From Desulfobacteraceae bacterium (lineage in GTDB: Bacteria > Desulfobacterota > Desulfobacteria > Desulfobacterales > UBA5852), in NCBI GenBank assembly GCA_014237395.1, contig JABZFP010000030.1:744001-808000 (forward strand): 64,000 nucleotides of DNA, in the 5' to 3' direction. Both the position numbers and the translations under genes were made by a program. Each line of letters opens with the position of its first letter. Within the stretch, counting starts at the first letter, position 1. The notes beneath the pieces were generated by a model. It was given only the letters and a program-made list of their open reading frames with translations, ran no database searches and was not told the DNA's origin. Below, in pieces: positions 7,845 through 17,014 of this stretch.

Positions 7845-9929
7845 ATGGTTTCTAAGCGGTCCCTGAAGTTCAAATTGATTGCATTGGGTGTGATATTGTC
7901 CATCGCCCCCTTGGGGGTGGTTGCCGTCAGCACATTTTATCAGAATCGGCACATGGCCGGTGCGGCTGGGGACGGCCTGTCACAGTTGGCCCACGCCAAT
8001 TTGACCAACACGGTCAGCGGCATCCGGACCATGGTGGCCACCCAGAACGAAGTGCTCCAGGAAGCCGTCATCAGCGATCTCAACGTGGCCCGACGTGTGA
8101 TGCGGGACGGGGGCAACCTGAGCCTCGATTTCTCGGAAACAGCCACCTGGCAGGCGGTCAATCAATTTACCAAGGCATCGACATCCATCGACCTGCCGCA
8201 CATGACGCTAGGCGGCGAATGGCTGGGCCAGAACGCGGATCCGGGGATTCCCACCCCCCTGGTGGACGAGGTGAAACTGCTGGTGGGCGGGACCTGCACG
8301 GTCTTCCAGCGCATGAACGAGGCCGGGGACATGCTGCGGGTGGCCACCAATGTCGAGAAACTGGACAAGACCCGGGCCATCGGCACCTACATTCCGGCCG
8401 TCAACCCGGACGGCCAACCCAATCCGGTGGTCGCGACCTTGCTGGCGCGCAAGACGTTTCGGGGGAGGGCCTATGTTGTCAATGACTGGTACCTCACCGC
8501 ATACGAACCCGTGTTCAACAACGACGGCGAACTTATCGGGGCACTCTACTTCGGTGTCAAACAGGAGAGTACCCCGGCCATGCGGGAAGCGTTGCTGAAA
8601 ATAAAAATCGGTGAAACCGGTTATGTATGGGTGCTCGATTCCAAGGGCAATTACGTGGTGTCCCAGGGCGGGAAACGCGATGGCCAGAATATCATGGGTG
8701 CCAAGGATGCCGACGGCCGATTGTTTATCAAAGACATCATTGAAAAGGCGCTGAGTTCGCCGGAGGGTGAAATTTTCGACAGCGTCTACCAGTGGAAAAA
8801 CGAGGGGGATGACACTGCGCGCACGAAGCTCAGCAAGGTGGTCTATTTCAAACCCTGGGACTGGGTTATCGGAGCGGGCACCTTCGAGGATGAATTTTTT
8901 GCAGCCCGTGACACCATCCAGGCCGACAGTCGTGCCAGCATGCAGATCCTGTTTGTGCTGATCGCCGTGGCCCTGGCGCTGTCGCTGACCCTCTGGACCG
9001 TTATGGCCAGCCGGATCGGCAAGAAGCTGTCGGCCTTTACAACCCACATGCAGGGGGCTTCGGATGAAGTGGCCTCGGCCGCCGGCGAAGTGTCCTCGGC
9101 CAGCCAGTCGCTGGCGGAAGGGTCCTCCCAACAGGCGGCCAGCCTCGAGGAAACATCCGCGTCGCTGGAGCAAATGGCAGCCATGACCAAGCAAAACGCC
9201 AATAACGCCAACCAGGCCGATGCGCTGATGAAAGATGCCAACCAGACCATCGCCACGGCCAACAGTACCATGGATCGTATGACCGTCTCGATGAACAGCA
9301 TCACCCAGTCGGGTGAGGAGACCCAGAAAATCGTCAAAACCATCGACGAGATTGCGTTCCAGACCAATCTGCTGGCCCTGAATGCGGCTGTCGAAGCGGC
9401 CCGGGCGGGTGAGGCCGGGGCCGGGTTTGCGGTGGTGGCCGATGAAGTGCGCAACCTCGCCATGCGGGCCGCCGATGCCGCCAAAGACACCTCGCGGCAA
9501 ATTGAGGCCTCGGTCAAACAGATCAAAGAAGGCGCCGAGCTGGTGGATGTTACCAACAAGGCTTTCGATGAGGTCGCGGTGCAGGCCGACAAGGTGACCC
9601 ACCTGATTGGCGAAATTGCGGCCGCCTCCACCGAACAGGCCCAAGGGATCACGCAGGTCAACACCGCCGTGAGCGAAATGGACCGGGTGGTGCAGCAGAA
9701 CGCCGCCACGGCCGAGGAGTCCGCTTCGGCTTCCGAGGAGATGAACGCCCAGGCCGAACAGATGAAAAGCATGGTCCATGACATGGTGGCGTTCGTGGAA
9801 GGTGGATCAGATGGCGCAGCGCCTGCGGCGGCGGATTCGTCGTCCCGCCAACTGAAACCGGCGCCGCGCCGCAAGGTGACGGGGGAAGCTGTCCCTGAAG
9901 GGGTATCAGGGTCTTCCGACGATTTTTAA
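7845..9929 (+). CDS. Methyl-accepting chemotaxis protein with Cache_3-Cache_2 sensor
   Basis: A 694-residue transmembrane chemoreceptor. AAGGAGAGG (7831-7839) fixes the start. One helix at about residues 9-27 and another near 365-385 flank a large periplasmic domain of the Cache_3-Cache_2 type (motifs VVNDWYLTAYEPV, GALYFGVKQ, GETGYVWVLDSKG, WDWVIGAGTFEDEF), which usually binds small organic acids or similar ligands. The cytoplasmic coiled coil contains the invariant CheA/CheW-binding tip DEIAFQTNLLALNAAVEAA. A clear HAMP is hard to recognise; the helix after the second membrane segment is short. There is no CheR-docking pentapeptide at the end (GSSDDF). It is probably expressed with the late flagellar genes from the upstream sigma-28 site. 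Confidence 0.95.
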   Translation: MVSKRSLKFKLIALGVILSIAPLGVVAVSTFYQNRHMAGAAGDGLSQLAHANLTNTVSGIRTMVATQNEVLQEAVISDLNVARRVMRDGGNLSLDFSETATWQAVNQFTKASTSIDLPHMTLGGEWLGQNADPGIPTPLVDEVKLLVGGTCTVFQRMNEAGDMLRVATNVEKLDKTRAIGTYIPAVNPDGQPNPVVATLLARKTFRGRAYVVNDWYLTAYEPVFNNDGELIGALYFGVKQESTPAMREALLKIKIGETGYVWVLDSKGNYVVSQGGKRDGQNIMGAKDADGRLFIKDIIEKALSSPEGEIFDSVYQWKNEGDDTARTKLSKVVYFKPWDWVIGAGTFEDEFFAARDTIQADSRASMQILFVLIAVALALSLTLWTVMASRIGKKLSAFTTHMQGASDEVASAAGEVSSASQSLAEGSSQQAASLEETSASLEQMAAMTKQNANNANQADALMKDANQTIATANSTMDRMTVSMNSITQSGEETQKIVKTIDEIAFQTNLLALNAAVEAARAGEAGAGFAVVADEVRNLAMRAADAAKDTSRQIEASVKQIKEGAELVDVTNKAFDEVAVQADKVTHLIGEIAAASTEQAQGITQVNTAVSEMDRVVQQNAATAEESASASEEMNAQAEQMKSMVHDMVAFVEGGSDGAAPAAADSSSRQLKPAPRRKVTGEAVPEGVSGSSDDF

Positions 9930-9967
9930 CCCGGCTAACGTGACGGCCGGTGGGCATGCTCCAAACC

Positions 9968-10003
9968 ATTGAAAGGGCGAACCGTTCGGTTCGCCCTTTC
10001 AAT
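9968..10003. terminator. Bidirectional stem-loop between convergent genes
   Basis: A perfect 16-bp inverted repeat (ATTGAAAGGGCGAACC, loop GTTC, and its complement) lies between the convergent chemoreceptor gene (ends 9929) and the minus-strand binding-protein gene (ends 10045). T-runs are short on both sides, so termination may depend on the strong stem. Confidence 0.6.
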
Positions 10004-10044
10004 CGTCCTACGCAAACAATTCTGCCTTTCAGGATGGATAGCCG

Positions 10045-10845
10045 TTATGGCAACTGTTCGATCCAACTCCCGCCGTTCAGCCATTTTTCGTGCAGTTTGG
10101 ACAATTGACCTGTTCCCGTGACGGTATTCATGAAATTCTGGGCCCAGTTGATCAGCAAGGCATCTTCCGTCATGGCGATGCCCAGCGGTTCGAACGTCAG
10201 GGGTGATTTCCCGGCGGACAAGCCCTTGTCCCGGTTGCGGTAGGCAGCAAAGGCGCAAAACGGCAGGTCGGCCACCATGACATCCGCTTTGCTGTTTAAA
10301 AGGAGATTGATCGCTTCGTCATAAGAGGCGGTGGTTGTGAGTTTTGCCTTGGGCATCAGGGTTTCGGCAAACGTCGCGCTGGTGGAGTTTGCAAGGGTGG
10401 CGACGGTCACCTCCGGTGCGTTCAGGCCGTTGGCATCCTGCAGTTCGGCGTAGCGCTTTTCCAGGGCCAGGATGCCTTTACCGGAAACGTAATAGGGCCC
10501 AACAAAAGCAACCTTGCGGTTGCGGGCCGGCGTGATGGTCATGCCCGAGATGACCATATCCACCTTGCCGGCTTCCAGCGCCGGCAGGAGTTCGCCAAAC
10601 GGCATCTTGGCGAATTGGATGTCGACCCCCAGACCTTGCGCCATGGCCCTGGCGATATCGATATCCAACCCGATGAGATCACCGTTTTTGGCCGTGACCG
10701 TCATGGGGGGCTGCTCCCCGCTGGTCCCGACGACCAGCTGCCCTTTCGCCATGATGCGGTCCAGCACCGGTCCGGCAGCGGCATTCACGACGGAAAAAAG
10801 GGCTATCAGGCTGACTACCATGAGGCAAACAGCGGTTTTACGCAT
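10045..10845 (-). CDS. Periplasmic amino-acid-type binding protein (SBP_bac_3)
   Basis: A 266-residue secreted binding protein of family 3. The start at 10845 is supported by AAAGGAG 6 nt upstream and by an immediate signal peptide (MRKTAVCLMVVSLIALFSVVNAAAG). The mature protein shows the family landmarks: GQLVVGTSGEQPPMT, GLDIDIARAMAQGLG, FGELLPALEAGKVDMVISGMTITPAR and a C-terminal LSKLHEKWLNGG. Such proteins capture polar amino acids or related small molecules for ABC import or for sensing. No permease or ATPase gene is adjacent; the next gene upstream on the same strand is a diguanylate cyclase 230 bp away, so the partner is unknown. Ligand not predictable. Confidence 0.9.
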   Translation of the reverse strand: MRKTAVCLMVVSLIALFSVVNAAAGPVLDRIMAKGQLVVGTSGEQPPMTVTAKNGDLIGLDIDIARAMAQGLGVDIQFAKMPFGELLPALEAGKVDMVISGMTITPARNRKVAFVGPYYVSGKGILALEKRYAELQDANGLNAPEVTVATLANSTSATFAETLMPKAKLTTTASYDEAINLLLNSKADVMVADLPFCAFAAYRNRDKGLSAGKSPLTFEPLGIAMTEDALLINWAQNFMNTVTGTGQLSKLHEKWLNGGSWIEQLP

Positions 10846-11075
10846 GGGCGGCTCCTTTGTTGGAAAAGGTGGGAGGGGGAAGTGCTGCAAATGAAACAGT
10901 TTGTTACGCATACCGGTTTTGCATGATTTTCTCAACAGGGTATTCGAGGGATGGCGTGCGCGGTGCCAGGCGGTTGCCTGCCGAGATGATCGGTGGGGCC
11001 TGCTCACGGCCATTTTGGGGCTTTCGTCCCTGCCGTACAACAGGATGCTTCGGCTATAAGCGCGATGCTGGGGCG

Positions 11076-11975
11076 CTATCCGAAAACACCGCTACAGATC
11101 CGGTTGCGTCCGGCGTTTTTTGCCTCGTAGAGCTTCGCATCGGCCGCGGCCACAAACTGGTTGACGGTTTTTTCACCGTCCGTGTGCGTGTAGCTCTGGA
11201 GGCCGATACTGGTGGTGACGGCCAGCGTCTGTTGTTCAAAACGGAATGTGTTGGACGCAATGAGCTCCCGCAGTTTTTCACAAAACCGCAGCGCGGAATC
11301 GCGGTCGGCTTCGGGGAGAATGATGGCGAACTCGTCGCCGCCATAGCGGGCCAGCAGATCGGATTGCCGGATGTTGCGGCTGATCAGGGCCACGAATGCT
11401 TTCAGGACGGCATCGCCGGCCGGGTGGCCGAAGGTGTCGTTGATCGTTTTAAATTGGTCGATGTCCAGCAGGGCCAGTGACAGGGGCCGCCGGTAGCGCA
11501 GGGCGCGGCTCATTTCGCGTTTTAGTGACTCTTGAAGGTATGGCCGGTTAAAAGCCTGGGTCTGGTCGTCGACTGTCATCAGGCGATAGATGTCTTCGTG
11601 GAACTTGCTTTCGGTGTTGTTGCTGGAGAGATATTTGAGAACGGTTTCCCCCAGGTGCAGCCGATCGCCGTCCTTCAATGCGGCGTGCTTTACACGGTGG
11701 CCATTGACAAACACCCCGTTGGTCGACTCGAGATCGTAGACCGTCGTCTCCTTGTGGGTCACCGTGATCCTGGCATGCCGGCGGGATACGCTGTCTTCGT
11801 CGAGATGGATATCGGCTGACAGGTCGCGTCCGATAATCTCTTCGGCCTGCTGCAGATAGTAGGCCTTCCCGAGGTTGCCGCCATAGACGACCACTAGGGC
11901 CGGAGGGGCGGTGACGATGCCGTCGTATAAATCGACAGGTCCCTCGACCGATATGGTTTCCTGCTCTTTGGACAT
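11076..11975 (-). CDS. FHA domain diguanylate cyclase
   Basis: A cytoplasmic 299-residue enzyme predicted to make cyclic di-GMP from two GTP. The N-terminal half is a forkhead-associated domain (IIGRDLSADIHLDE, SVSRRHARI, STNGVFVNG), which binds phosphothreonine peptides. The C-terminal half is a GGDEF domain with the intact active-site motif in ARYGGDEFAIIL and a product-inhibition I-site RQSD five residues before it. The start at 11975 is preceded by GAGG; an alternative ATG two codons upstream (11981) overlaps that ribosome site. FHA input suggests control by a Ser/Thr kinase; a small kinase is encoded at 54400-55116 in this window, but a link is speculation. Confidence 0.92.
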   Translation of the reverse strand: MSKEQETISVEGPVDLYDGIVTAPPALVVVYGGNLGKAYYLQQAEEIIGRDLSADIHLDEDSVSRRHARITVTHKETTVYDLESTNGVFVNGHRVKHAALKDGDRLHLGETVLKYLSSNNTESKFHEDIYRLMTVDDQTQAFNRPYLQESLKREMSRALRYRRPLSLALLDIDQFKTINDTFGHPAGDAVLKAFVALISRNIRQSDLLARYGGDEFAIILPEADRDSALRFCEKLRELIASNTFRFEQQTLAVTTSIGLQSYTHTDGEKTVNQFVAAADAKLYEAKNAGRNRICSGVFG

Positions 11976-12159
11976 GGTCATCCTCGTCAAGATGCGGCAG
12001 ATTGACAGGCGTGGTGCAAACCGATCGCATTGGCGTTCTTCATGCGCTGGGTGCACTGTGGCACATAAAAGTGAATCAATCAAATTTTACCAGGGAACTC
12101 CTGTTTCCTCGGCACCGAATGTGCGTTTGTCATTGACAAAAAAAAGCTTGTTTGACAAT

Positions 12160-12174
12160 TAATAATTATTATCA
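12160..12174 (+). promoter_or_regulatory. Fur box
   Basis: TAATAATTATTATCA matches the 7-1-7 Fur box TGATAATnATTATCA in 14 of 15 positions. It overlaps an AT-rich promoter region with two TTGACA-like hexamers (12133-12138 and 12152-12157) and lies 31 bp before the start of a Fur-family regulator, followed by a bacterioferritin gene. Confidence 0.7.
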
Positions 12175-12205
12175 TTTAGGGTAGGCTGTTTACTCATTAT
12201 CGAAA

Positions 12206-12658
12206 GTGATTGCGGTGGCACACTACGACCCGGAAAAAAGATTCGCGGCGATCGTTCAAAAATTTCGTGAGAGCCGTCACAAACTCACCCCCCAGCGTTT
12301 GGCGGTCGCCAGGGTTTTGGCCACGAGCGAGGGGCATCCCGGTGTCGATGCCATATACGATAAATTGCAGGACGACTTTCCCACCATGAGCCTGGCGACC
12401 GTTTATCGAAACGTCATGCTGATCAAATCGCTGGGAGAGGTGCTCGAGCTTGGTTTCCCCGAGGGCGGCAATCGCTATGACGGCAACAAGCCGTATCCTC
12501 ATCCGCATCTGATCTGCATGCAGTGCAAAAAAATAATCGATCCGGAGCTGGCCAGCCTGAAGGACTTGACCCGGGAAGTCATGGCGGCCAGTGGCTTCAA
12601 AATCGTGACCCACCGGATGGACTTTTTTGGCATTTGTCCAGATTGTCAATCCCGTTGA
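12206..12658 (+). CDS. Fur/PerR-family metalloregulator
   Basis: A 150-residue DNA-binding repressor. The N-terminal winged helix contains KLTPQRLAVARVLATSEGHPGVDAIYDKLQ and MSLATVYRNVMLI, the typical recognition region. The C-terminal half has the metal/dimer region HPHLICMQCKKIID and CPDC, giving two CxxC pairs for a structural zinc. The start is a GTG (12206) with only a weak ribosome site; the reading frame begins there naturally, directly after the Fur box. A PerR-like peroxide sensor or an iron-sensing Fur both fit; the classical Fur HHDH cluster is not evident and the PHPHLIC pattern is shared with PerR. The adjacent bacterioferritin argues for iron or peroxide control, and the operator suggests autoregulation. 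Confidence 0.88.
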   Translation: MIAVAHYDPEKRFAAIVQKFRESRHKLTPQRLAVARVLATSEGHPGVDAIYDKLQDDFPTMSLATVYRNVMLIKSLGEVLELGFPEGGNRYDGNKPYPHPHLICMQCKKIIDPELASLKDLTREVMAASGFKIVTHRMDFFGICPDCQSR

Positions 12659-12846
12659 TTCACGGCGCTGTATTTTTTTGACGCCAAATGACAATTCGGA
12701 ATCGGTCCCATGTCTTCCACGCGATAATGTGCATGGAAGACGGAGCGAACACACACCGGTTGCATTTCCCGCTCGCATGTGGTTTTCGGTATGCATCCCC
12801 TGTCAGGAACGACGAATCATCATCAACCAATCCAAGGAGGACACTC

Positions 12847-13386
12847 ATGGCAACAGTATCCAAAGAAACACGCCGCAAAAAGGTCATCGAAGTACTCAAC
12901 AAGGCCCGTGCCATGGAGCTGCAGGCCATCTATCAGTACATGAACCAGCATTATAACCTGGACGACATGGATTACGGCGAGCTGGCCGCCAAAATGAAGC
13001 TGATCGCCATCGACGAAATGCGGCATGCCGAGATGTTCGCCGAGCGTGTCAAAGAGCTTGGCGGCGAGCCGGTCACCGGACACGACGGTAAGATCGCCAA
13101 GGGGCAGAAGGTCCAGGGCATGTATCCGTTTGATGCCAAACTGGAGGACGATACGATCGACGAATACAACCAGTTTGCCCTGGTGTGTCGCGAAAACGGT
13201 GACAGCATCAGCATGAAGATTTTCGAAGACATCATCGACGAAGAGCAGATCCATTACAATTACTTCGACAATGTGGACGGCCATATCAAGAAGCTGGGCG
13301 ATACGTTCCTGGCCAAAATTGCCGGGACACCATCCTCCACCGGTTTGGGGAACAGCGGTTTTGCCGTCAGTGGCGGGGGCGAATAG
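12847..13386 (+). CDS. bfr: Bacterioferritin-like ferritin
   Basis: A 179-residue four-helix iron-storage protein. The start at 12847 follows a strong AAGGAGG (12833-12839). Ferroxidase ligands are visible in order: Glu in RAMELQAIYQY, the E..H pair in IDEMRHAEMF, Glu in RENGDS, and the E..H pair in DEEQIHYNYF. The methionine of DEMRHAE aligns with the haem-ligand Met52 of E. coli bacterioferritin, so haem binding at the subunit interface is likely. A short Gly/Ser-rich tail (SSTGLGNSGF...GGGE) extends beyond the usual end. It lies 188 bp after the Fur-family gene on the same strand and is followed by a terminator. It oxidises and stores iron, protecting against Fenton chemistry. Confidence 0.92.
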   Translation: MATVSKETRRKKVIEVLNKARAMELQAIYQYMNQHYNLDDMDYGELAAKMKLIAIDEMRHAEMFAERVKELGGEPVTGHDGKIAKGQKVQGMYPFDAKLEDDTIDEYNQFALVCRENGDSISMKIFEDIIDEEQIHYNYFDNVDGHIKKLGDTFLAKIAGTPSSTGLGNSGFAVSGGGE

Positions 13387-13476
13387 GGCAAAAGTAACGA
13401 AAATAGGTCGGCCGGTGGCCATTTCTTGGTAGATTGACCTATCACTGCAGATTTTTCTATCGGCATCTGATGACTG

Positions 13477-13515
13477 AAACCGGGGTCAGGGCGAACCGCT
13501 CAACCCCGGTTTTTT
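13477..13515 (+). terminator. Rho-independent terminator after bacterioferritin
   Basis: AAACCGGGGT (13477-13486) pairs with ACCCCGGTTT (13503-13512), separated by a 16-nt loop, and runs into TTTTTT (13510-13515). It lies 90 bp downstream of the bacterioferritin stop on the same strand. Confidence 0.75.
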
Positions 13516-13862
13516 GCGTAATCCCTTCTTCGGCCCTGTCGATTGTTGGACAAGGTCTTATCGCGCCGCAATGAGGTGACCGTTGCGGCATGACCTGAAT
13601 CCGGCGCCATACCAGGAAAAGCACCTGAAAAACTCAAGAATTGTGGTGACTTGCCGATATATCACTAGAGTCGCTGCGCGTTTGGACCGGCCGGCAAACA
13701 TGGACCAAGGCGCTTGACAGCCAATGGCGGTGTTGCAACGGTTCGAAGGTGTTGGAAAAAGCTGTTTGGAGAGCACTATTAAACGGTTGGTACAGGGTCG
13801 TCAGCTTTTCACGATCATCGACACCACCCTTTTAACGGAAAATAACCGCGGTCATTGAATCG
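13516..13862. other. Intergenic region with one hairpin
   Basis: No gene seen. A perfect 7-bp inverted repeat GCCGCAA/TTGCGGC (13565-13589, 11-nt loop) has no T-run. The promoter of the following binding-protein/kinase pair should lie here, but no convincing -35/-10 pair could be chosen. Confidence 0.4.
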
Positions 13863-14720
13863 ATGGCAAACAGATATTTCATTGTCCTAACGGCGTTGTT
13901 TATGATTGCCGCTCTGGCGGCAGCCCTCTGGGGAAGACCAGTCTTTTTCCCGACGGAAGCGCGTTCCACCCCATCCGATATGGTGCGGAAACAGGTCGAC
14001 CCGCCAACGGATGAGGCTATCGTTGTCTATTACCACGAACGGCGTCCGTATTATGTCACCACGCCCAATCAGGTGCACGGCCTGATTGCCGACCGTGTCA
14101 ACTGGGTCTTCAAAGACGCCGGAATCCCCTTTGTCTGGCGCAAGACACCGGCCAAGCGCCAGTTGGAGGTGATTCGCGATAATACCCAGGACGTCTGTGC
14201 CGTGGGGTGGTATAAAACACCTGCGAGGGAAGCGTTCGGCAATTTCACCCTTCCCATTTTCATGGACAGCCCGACCATGGCCATTGCGAGGGCGGATAAT
14301 GGCCAGATTCGCACCGGCGAAACCCTGGCCCGGACCCTTTCCAATCGCCGGCTGCGGCTCCTGCGCAAAGATGGTTACGCTTACGGTAAATTTATCGATG
14401 ACGCTATCCTGCAATTTGCGCCGCGGGAGATGGTCACGACGGCCGAGAACCTCAGCATGGTCAAAATGATTCATACCCACCGGGCGGACTATTTTTTTAT
14501 TTCCAAGGAAGAGGCCGAAGACCTGATCTTGTGTTCCGGACTGCCGGCAAAAGATTTTCATGTGATCCGTTTCAGCGATATGCCCCCCGGCAACAACCGC
14601 TATCTTATCTGCAGTCGGAAAATAGAAGAAATGACGCTGCTGCGACTGAACAGGGCCATCAAGGATTATCGGCTCGGCAGCATGGCACCGAATCCGACAG
14701 GAATGGCAGCGACCCCATGA
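13863..14720 (+). CDS. Secreted SBP_bac_3-like binding protein paired with a kinase
   Basis: A 285-residue protein with an N-terminal hydrophobic signal/anchor (FIVLTALFMIAALAAALWG) followed by a divergent family-3 binding fold: YYHERRPYYVTTPNQVHGLIADRVNWVFKDAG, then KRQLEVIRDNTQDVCAVGWYKTPARE and a LRLNRAIKDYRLG tail. This subtype lacks many hallmark residues of amino-acid importers and is often found beside signalling proteins. Its stop codon overlaps the start of a hybrid histidine kinase (ATGA, 14717-14720), with no transporter genes around. I infer a sensory co-protein in the periplasm, possibly tethered by an uncleaved N-terminal helix. Ligand unknown. Confidence 0.8.
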   Translation: MANRYFIVLTALFMIAALAAALWGRPVFFPTEARSTPSDMVRKQVDPPTDEAIVVYYHERRPYYVTTPNQVHGLIADRVNWVFKDAGIPFVWRKTPAKRQLEVIRDNTQDVCAVGWYKTPAREAFGNFTLPIFMDSPTMAIARADNGQIRTGETLARTLSNRRLRLLRKDGYAYGKFIDDAILQFAPREMVTTAENLSMVKMIHTHRADYFFISKEEAEDLILCSGLPAKDFHVIRFSDMPPGNNRYLICSRKIEEMTLLRLNRAIKDYRLGSMAPNPTGMAATP

Positions 14721-16858
14721 GCAAGCGCAATATCAGTATGCTGACGGCGATTCTGTTCGCCTTATCCTTCGGTCTTTTCGTCATGGGTTACGAAAAGCAT
14801 GCCCTGATCCAGGCCCAGGAGCGCATCGAAACCCATGCCCGCATCATCGAAGACGCCATGTGGAACTATAATCACCTCGGGGCCTCGGAATACCTGGCGC
14901 TGGCGGCCGATACCGACAGCTATGAATCCTTGACGGCGACGCACCACAACGGCGACATCTTTCAGGAAATCCGGCCCGACAACGCCAACGCTTTTGAAAA
15001 ACTTCTGATTCGCCTGGGCCTGATCCCGCGGGTGCCGCTTATGGCGCGCGTGGAATACAGAGGCAACGTTATCGGTTGGGTCGAGGCGATCTGGCTGCCC
15101 CGCTCGATCTACGTTTATACCTATGTGTTTTTCGCAGCGCTCTTGTTTTATAGCGTTATTTTTCTCTACATGCGCGTTTTAAGGGCCAAGCATGTTCTGG
15201 AGGATCGTGTCGAAGAGCGCACGGCCGAGTTGGTGAACGCCAACCAGGCGCTGAAGCGGGAAATCGACGAGCGGATTTCCGCCGAAGAGGCGCTGCGTGC
15301 CAGCGAAGAAAAATACCGTTTGCTGGCGGTCAACATCAACGACGTGATCTGGACCATGGATCTGGAGATGAATTATACTTACATCAGCCCGGTGGTCACC
15401 AGGATGCACGGCTGGGGCGCCGATGAAATCGAGTCCCTCACCCTGGATCAGTTGATCGACGCATCATCGATGGAAATGGTGACTAACCTGTTGATGGATC
15501 ACCTCGCAAAGGGTGAAAAAACGGGAGATTACAATGAGACGGTGATGATAGAGCTTGATCTTTTCCGTAAGGACGGCACCACATTTCCTGCGGAAGTGAC
15601 GGTATCTTTCGTCCTTGGAGATGGTGGCTATCCTGTCGGTATCATGGGTGTCACCCGGGATATTACCGAGCGCAAGAAAACAGAAAAAGAAAAGCAGGAA
15701 CTCCAGACGCAGCTGGAGCGATCCAAGAAAATGGAGTCGCTGGGCCTGCTGGCCGGGGGGGTCGCCCATGATCTGAACAATGTGCTCTCCGGGATTGTAA
15801 GCTATCCGGACATGCTGCTCATGGATCTGGCGCCGGAGAGCCCGCTCAGGGCACCCATCGAGACCATAAAAGAGTCGGGGCAAAAGGCGGCGACGATTGT
15901 GCAGGACCTGCTGACCCTGGCCCGGCGGGGTGTCGTGGCCCAGGAGACGCTCAACCTGAATGCCATCATCGATACCTACCGGGCCTCTCCGGAACATGAG
16001 AAGATCATGGCCCATCACCCGGGCACCCGGATCGATTTCCGGCTCGATCCGCATTTGTTCAATATCAAGGGCTCGTCCGTCCATTTGAAGAAAACCCTCA
16101 TGAACCTCATTGCCAATGCGGCGGAAGCCCAGCCGGCAGGGGGCCTCATCGAGATCTCCACGGAAAGCCGGTTTCTGGACTACCCGATTCGAGGATACAA
16201 TACGGTCAACGAAGGGGAATATATCCTGTTGCGTGTCAAGGACAGAGGCGAGGGCATTGGTGCCGAGGACCTCGACCACATCTTCGAGCCCTTCTATACC
16301 AAAAAGAAAATGGGGCGCAGCGGCACGGGGCTTGGATTGGCGGTGGTGTGGGGGACGGTGCAGGATCACCATGGCTACATCGATGTGACCAGCACGAAGG
16401 GGGATGGCACGACCTTCGACCTCTATTTTCCGCTGTCGCGCGAAAGGGTAACGGAAAAGAGCCTCGGCATCGATCTGGCGAGTATCAAAGGTAACCGGGA
16501 AACCCTTCTGGTGGTCGATGACATGGAAAGCCAGCGTAAGATTGCCGCCCATCTCCTCGGTCATCTCGATTACCAGGTACACACGGTGGACAGTGGTGAA
16601 GCCGCTGTGCAGTATTTAGAGCAAAACACCGTGGACCTGGTGATCCTCGATATGCTCATGGGCATCGGCATGGATGGGCTGGAAACCTACCGGGAAATCC
16701 TCAAACGGCACGCGGGCCAGAAAGCCATTATCGCCAGCGGGTTTGCCGAAACGGCGCGGGTGAAAGAAGCACAGCGCCTCGGCGCCGGCGCCTATATCAA
16801 GAAACCCTATGTCATCGCCACCCTCGGACGTGCCATTAAAGAAGAACTGCGTGCCTGA
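14717..16858 (+). CDS. Membrane hybrid histidine kinase (PAS-HisKA-HATPase-REC)
   Basis: A 713-residue sensor kinase. The start at 14717 overlaps the preceding stop; longer frames would run through the binding-protein gene. Two membrane helices (about 7-25 and 131-155) enclose a short ~100-residue periplasmic region, followed by a coiled coil (HVLEDRVEERTAELVNANQALKRE split across about 158-185), PAS/PAC (about 196-325), a phosphorylation domain with GGVAHDLNN (His351), an ATPase with GTGLGLAVV and a receiver with LDMLMGIG (Asp645). There is no DNA-binding output. The catalytic and receiver parts closely resemble those of the kinases at 5069 and 42094, while the periplasmic parts do not, fitting a family that keeps its core and swaps inputs. 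Confidence 0.93.
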   Translation: MSKRNISMLTAILFALSFGLFVMGYEKHALIQAQERIETHARIIEDAMWNYNHLGASEYLALAADTDSYESLTATHHNGDIFQEIRPDNANAFEKLLIRLGLIPRVPLMARVEYRGNVIGWVEAIWLPRSIYVYTYVFFAALLFYSVIFLYMRVLRAKHVLEDRVEERTAELVNANQALKREIDERISAEEALRASEEKYRLLAVNINDVIWTMDLEMNYTYISPVVTRMHGWGADEIESLTLDQLIDASSMEMVTNLLMDHLAKGEKTGDYNETVMIELDLFRKDGTTFPAEVTVSFVLGDGGYPVGIMGVTRDITERKKTEKEKQELQTQLERSKKMESLGLLAGGVAHDLNNVLSGIVSYPDMLLMDLAPESPLRAPIETIKESGQKAATIVQDLLTLARRGVVAQETLNLNAIIDTYRASPEHEKIMAHHPGTRIDFRLDPHLFNIKGSSVHLKKTLMNLIANAAEAQPAGGLIEISTESRFLDYPIRGYNTVNEGEYILLRVKDRGEGIGAEDLDHIFEPFYTKKKMGRSGTGLGLAVVWGTVQDHHGYIDVTSTKGDGTTFDLYFPLSRERVTEKSLGIDLASIKGNRETLLVVDDMESQRKIAAHLLGHLDYQVHTVDSGEAAVQYLEQNTVDLVILDMLMGIGMDGLETYREILKRHAGQKAIIASGFAETARVKEAQRLGAGAYIKKPYVIATLGRAIKEELRA

Positions 16859-17014
16859 CGCGCAGAGGCAATCCCAGTTTCATTTGCCTTGCCGGGTTTG
16901 ATTCGGGTGCCGCGTCACGATTTGATGCACCGGGAGCGCCTGGGAGTTGTCGACCGTCTCATGCGATGGTATGCTGTCAGCGCAATGGTGTTGACCCCAT
17001 CCAGGAGGTGACGA

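Noticed and set aside
8208..9779. 523-codon minus-strand frame opposite the chemoreceptor
   Set aside because: Antisense shadow; the plus strand encodes a complete MCP with all hallmark motifs.
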